Of a stretch of DNA of 8,554 nucleotides, positions 6,682 to 8,554 are shown piece by piece. The DNA is taken from NCBI GenBank assembly GCA_019232735.1, contig JAFANL010000073.1:1-8554 (forward strand). Reading direction: 5' to 3'. The notes beneath the pieces are model-generated. The model was given only the letters and a program-made list of their open reading frames with translations. It was not told the DNA's origin and made no database searches. The stretch comes from Aquitalea sp. (GTDB lineage Bacteria; Pseudomonadota; Gammaproteobacteria; Burkholderiales; Chromobacteriaceae). The position numbers and the translations under genes were made by a program. Numbering within the stretch: the first letter of the stretch is position 1; each line of letters opens with the position of its first letter.

Positions 6682-7470
6682 ATGAGAATAGCGCTCGGCA
6701 TCGAGTATGACGGCCGGGCCTTTTCCGGTTGGCAGACTCAGCCGCACGGCAATACCGTTCAGGACAAACTGAACCAGGCCATCAGCCGGATTGCCGGTCA
6801 TGAAATTACAACGCTGGCTGCCGGCCGTACCGATGCCGGTGTGCATGCGGCCATGCAGGTGGTGCATTTCGATACGCAGACCTTCCGCCCGTTGACCGCG
6901 TGGGGGCGGGGCGTGAATGCCTTGTTGCCGCCCGAAGTGGCAGTGGTGTGGGCGCGGGAAGTGAGTGATGACTTCCATGCGCGCTTCTCGGCTTTTTCGC
7001 GTTCCTACAGCTATTTCCTGCTGACGCATCCGGTGCGTCCCTGCCTGCTGGCAGGCAAGGTGGGCTGGTTTCACCAGACGCTGGATGTGGATGCCATGCG
7101 TGCTGCTGCGCAGTGCTTGCTGGGACAGCATGATTTTTCCAGTTTCCGTGCGGCGGAATGTCAGGCCAAAAGCCCGCTCAAAAACTTGCAGCAGCTGGAT
7201 ATCCGCGAAGAGGGCGGTTTGATCCGCTTTGATCTGATGGCCGATGCCTTCCTGCATCACATGGTGCGCAATATCGTTGGTGCGCTGGTGTATGTGGGCA
7301 AGGGCAGTCTGGATGTGGCCGACCTGCAAGCCTTGCTGGCCGCCCGTGACCGTACCCGGGCACCACCTACTTTCATGCCGGATGGCCTGTATCTGACCGG
7401 TGTGGGTTACCCCGCGCAGTTTGCCCTGCCGACGCAGGCCGAGCCGGCCCGTCTGGCCTTGTGGAGATGA
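6682..7470 (+). CDS. truA: tRNA pseudouridine(38-40) synthase TruA
   Basis: A 262-aa protein with the full set of TruA motifs. It converts uridines 38, 39 and 40 in the anticodon arm of many tRNAs to pseudouridine, acting in the cytoplasm as a dimer. The catalytic aspartate is Asp51 in AAGRTDAGVHA (equivalent to E. coli Asp60). Other family signatures are EYDGRAFSGWQ (8-18), the RSYSY segment (107-111) with the conserved active-site tyrosine, DFSSFRAAEC (151-160), FLHHMVRNIVG (190-200) with the conserved Arg196, and APPTFMPDGLYL near the C-terminus. Length is normal for the family. An in-frame GTG at 6676 would add two residues, but the Shine-Dalgarno spacing favours ATG 6682. The stop is 1 nt before the trpF start, which implies co-transcription and coupled translation. 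Confidence 0.97.
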   Translation: MRIALGIEYDGRAFSGWQTQPHGNTVQDKLNQAISRIAGHEITTLAAGRTDAGVHAAMQVVHFDTQTFRPLTAWGRGVNALLPPEVAVVWAREVSDDFHARFSAFSRSYSYFLLTHPVRPCLLAGKVGWFHQTLDVDAMRAAAQCLLGQHDFSSFRAAECQAKSPLKNLQQLDIREEGGLIRFDLMADAFLHHMVRNIVGALVYVGKGSLDVADLQALLAARDRTRAPPTFMPDGLYLTGVGYPAQFALPTQAEPARLALWR

Positions 7471-7471
7471 A

Positions 7472-8095
7472 GTGACAGTCAGAATCAAGATTTGCGGCAT
7501 TACCCGGCCCGAAGATGGCGCTGAAGCCGCCCGCCTGGGTGCCGACGCCATCGGCCTGGTGTTTTATCCGAAAAGCCCACGCAATGTCAGCATTGCGCAG
7601 GCACAGGCGGTGATTGCTGCCTTGCCGCCCTTTGTCAGCGTGGTGGCACTATTCGTCAATCCGGAGCGCGCGTGGGTGGACGAAGTGCTGGCCGGCTGCA
7701 GCATCGACATCCTGCAATTCCATGGCGAAGAAAGTGCGGAATTCTGCCGCTCTTTCCATCGCCCCTATCTCAAGGCAGTACGGGTCAAGCCCGGACTGGA
7801 CCTGATGGCTGCGGCAGCAAACTACCCGGATGCGCGCGGCTTGCTGACCGACGCTTTTGTCGAAGGCGCACACGGCGGCACCGGGACGACATTTGACTGG
7901 ACCTTGCTGCCAGAAAACCTGCCTCTGCCGTTGATCTTGTCCGGCGGGCTGGACGACAGCAATATCGAACAAGCCGTGGCCGCCGTGCGGCCGGCGGCGG
8001 TGGATGTTTCCAGCGGAGTGGAAGCAGCCAAGGGAATCAAAGATGCTGCCAGAATGGCGGCGTTCATATCAGGAGCAAGGCATGGAGCGGTATGA
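7472..8095 (+). CDS. trpF: Phosphoribosylanthranilate isomerase (TrpF)
   Basis: A 207-aa single-domain TIM barrel that isomerises N-(5-phosphoribosyl)anthranilate to CdRP in tryptophan synthesis. The general base is Cys8 in IKICGIT and the general acid is Asp127 in LLTDAF. Phosphate-binding and barrel motifs are clear: SPRNVS (35-40), LQFHGEE (81-87), GGTGTTFDW (135-143), LSGGL (156-160) and VDVSSGVE (177-184). The start is a GTG at 7472, chosen because it gives the standard N-terminus MTVRIKICGI and has GGAG at 7463-7466, 5 nt upstream, inside the end of truA. A longer in-frame opening begins at 7400 but lies within truA and adds no family-like sequence. The 3' end overlaps trpB by 14 nt. 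The protein is monofunctional, not fused to TrpC as in enterics. Confidence 0.97.
   Translation: MTVRIKICGITRPEDGAEAARLGADAIGLVFYPKSPRNVSIAQAQAVIAALPPFVSVVALFVNPERAWVDEVLAGCSIDILQFHGEESAEFCRSFHRPYLKAVRVKPGLDLMAAAANYPDARGLLTDAFVEGAHGGTGTTFDWTLLPENLPLPLILSGGLDDSNIEQAVAAVRPAAVDVSSGVEAAKGIKDAARMAAFISGARHGAV
8071..8075 (+). promoter_or_regulatory. trpB Shine-Dalgarno within trpF
   Basis: AGGAG lies inside the last codons of trpF, 6 nt before the trpB ATG at 8082. The overlap suggests that ribosomes finishing trpF help start trpB (translational coupling). Confidence 0.75.
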
Positions 8096-8554
8096 TCTTC
8101 CGGATGCAAAAGGCCATTTTGGCCCGTATGGTGGCGTCTATGTTGCCGAAACCTTGATGGCGGCACTGGACGAGCTGAAAAACGAATACGAGCGCGTCAA
8201 GGCCGATCCGACCTTCTGGGAAGAGTTTCGCCAGGAGCTGAAGCACTATGTGGGCCGCCCCAGCCCCATCTACCATGCCAAGCGCTGGTCGGAACAACTG
8301 GGTGGTGCGCAGATCTTCCTCAAGCGTGAAGACCTCAACCACACCGGTGCGCACAAGATCAGCAATGCCATCGGTCAGGCCCTGTTGGCCCGCCGCATGG
8401 GCAAGAAGCGGGTGATTGCCGAAACCGGTGCCGGCCAGCATGGCGTGGCCACCGCTACCGTGGCAGCCCGTTATGGCATGGAATGTTTTGTCTACATGGG
8501 TGCCGAGGACATCAAGCGCCAGTCGCCCAATGTATTCCGCATGAAGCTGCTGGG
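8082..8554 (+). CDS. trpB: Tryptophan synthase beta subunit, N-terminal part (runs off the window)
   Basis: The first 157 codons of TrpB are present and the frame is open to the window edge; a complete protein would be about 400 aa. TrpB condenses indole, channelled from TrpA, with L-serine to give tryptophan, using PLP. The N-terminus DAKGHFGPYGGVYVAETL is typical. The PLP-binding lysine is Lys92 in NHTGAHKISNA, and Glu114 in AETGAGQHG matches E. coli Glu109. QSPNVFRMKLLG at the edge is also family-typical. The ATG at 8082 overlaps trpF by 14 nt and has AGGAG 6 nt upstream. trpA is expected downstream but is not in the window. Confidence 0.97.
   Translation, partial: MERYDLPDAKGHFGPYGGVYVAETLMAALDELKNEYERVKADPTFWEEFRQELKHYVGRPSPIYHAKRWSEQLGGAQIFLKREDLNHTGAHKISNAIGQALLARRMGKKRVIAETGAGQHGVATATVAARYGMECFVYMGAEDIKRQSPNVFRMKLL

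Noticed and set aside
7400..7471. Upstream extension of trpF to 7400
   Set aside because: It lies inside truA, adds 24 residues that do not look like TrpF, and the GTG at 7472 has a good Shine-Dalgarno and the family-typical N-terminus.
6391..7551. Long minus-strand open frame across the terminator and truA (386 codons)
   Set aside because: It runs through an intrinsic terminator and the antisense of truA and the start of trpF; the composition looks like a shadow. The same holds for minus-strand frames at 5432-6499, 2546-3388 and 1846-2658.

Overview
The window looks like chromosomal DNA of a GC-rich betaproteobacterium, most likely in the Neisseriales (Chromobacterium/Vogesella/Aquitalea type). 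That placement is inferred from gene order (asd, usg-like asd paralogue, fimV, truA, trpF, trpB) and general protein character, not from a database search. All genes lie on the + strand. No mobile element, tRNA, rRNA or CRISPR is visible.

Layout. Positions 1-42 are the last 13 codons of asd (aspartate-semialdehyde dehydrogenase), followed by a small nested stem-loop and a strong intrinsic terminator (101-131). Next comes a USG-1/Asd-like paralogue (179-1177) with its own terminator (1185-1213). Then come two consecutive FimV-family genes. The first (1331-3697, GTG start, 788 aa) has the usual FimV order: signal peptide, one N-terminal periplasmic domain, LysM-like core, coiled coil, Pro/Ala linker, one membrane helix, acidic cytoplasmic part with TPR-like helices, and the C-terminal FimV helix pair. 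The second (3857-6457, 866 aa) has the same plan, but its N-terminal periplasmic domain is present twice. A terminator (6481-6510) closes this block. Downstream, truA (6682-7470), trpF (7472-8095) and trpB (8082 to the window edge) are packed with a 1-nt gap and a 14-nt overlap, so they very probably form one operon.

How the genes fit together. asd and its paralogue belong to the aspartate-family amino acid pathway by homology. FimV proteins are inner-membrane hubs that bind peptidoglycan and, in other bacteria, promote type IV pilus assembly, twitching and cAMP or polar signalling. truA makes pseudouridines 38-40 in tRNA anticodon arms. trpF and trpB are late steps of tryptophan synthesis. 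The order is mostly a conserved housekeeping arrangement.

The least ordinary part is the tandem fimV pair and the duplicated periplasmic domain in the second copy. The second most notable point is that the Asd paralogue keeps the catalytic Cys, Gln, Arg and His of a real dehydrogenase. I see no clear evidence of a wholly new system.
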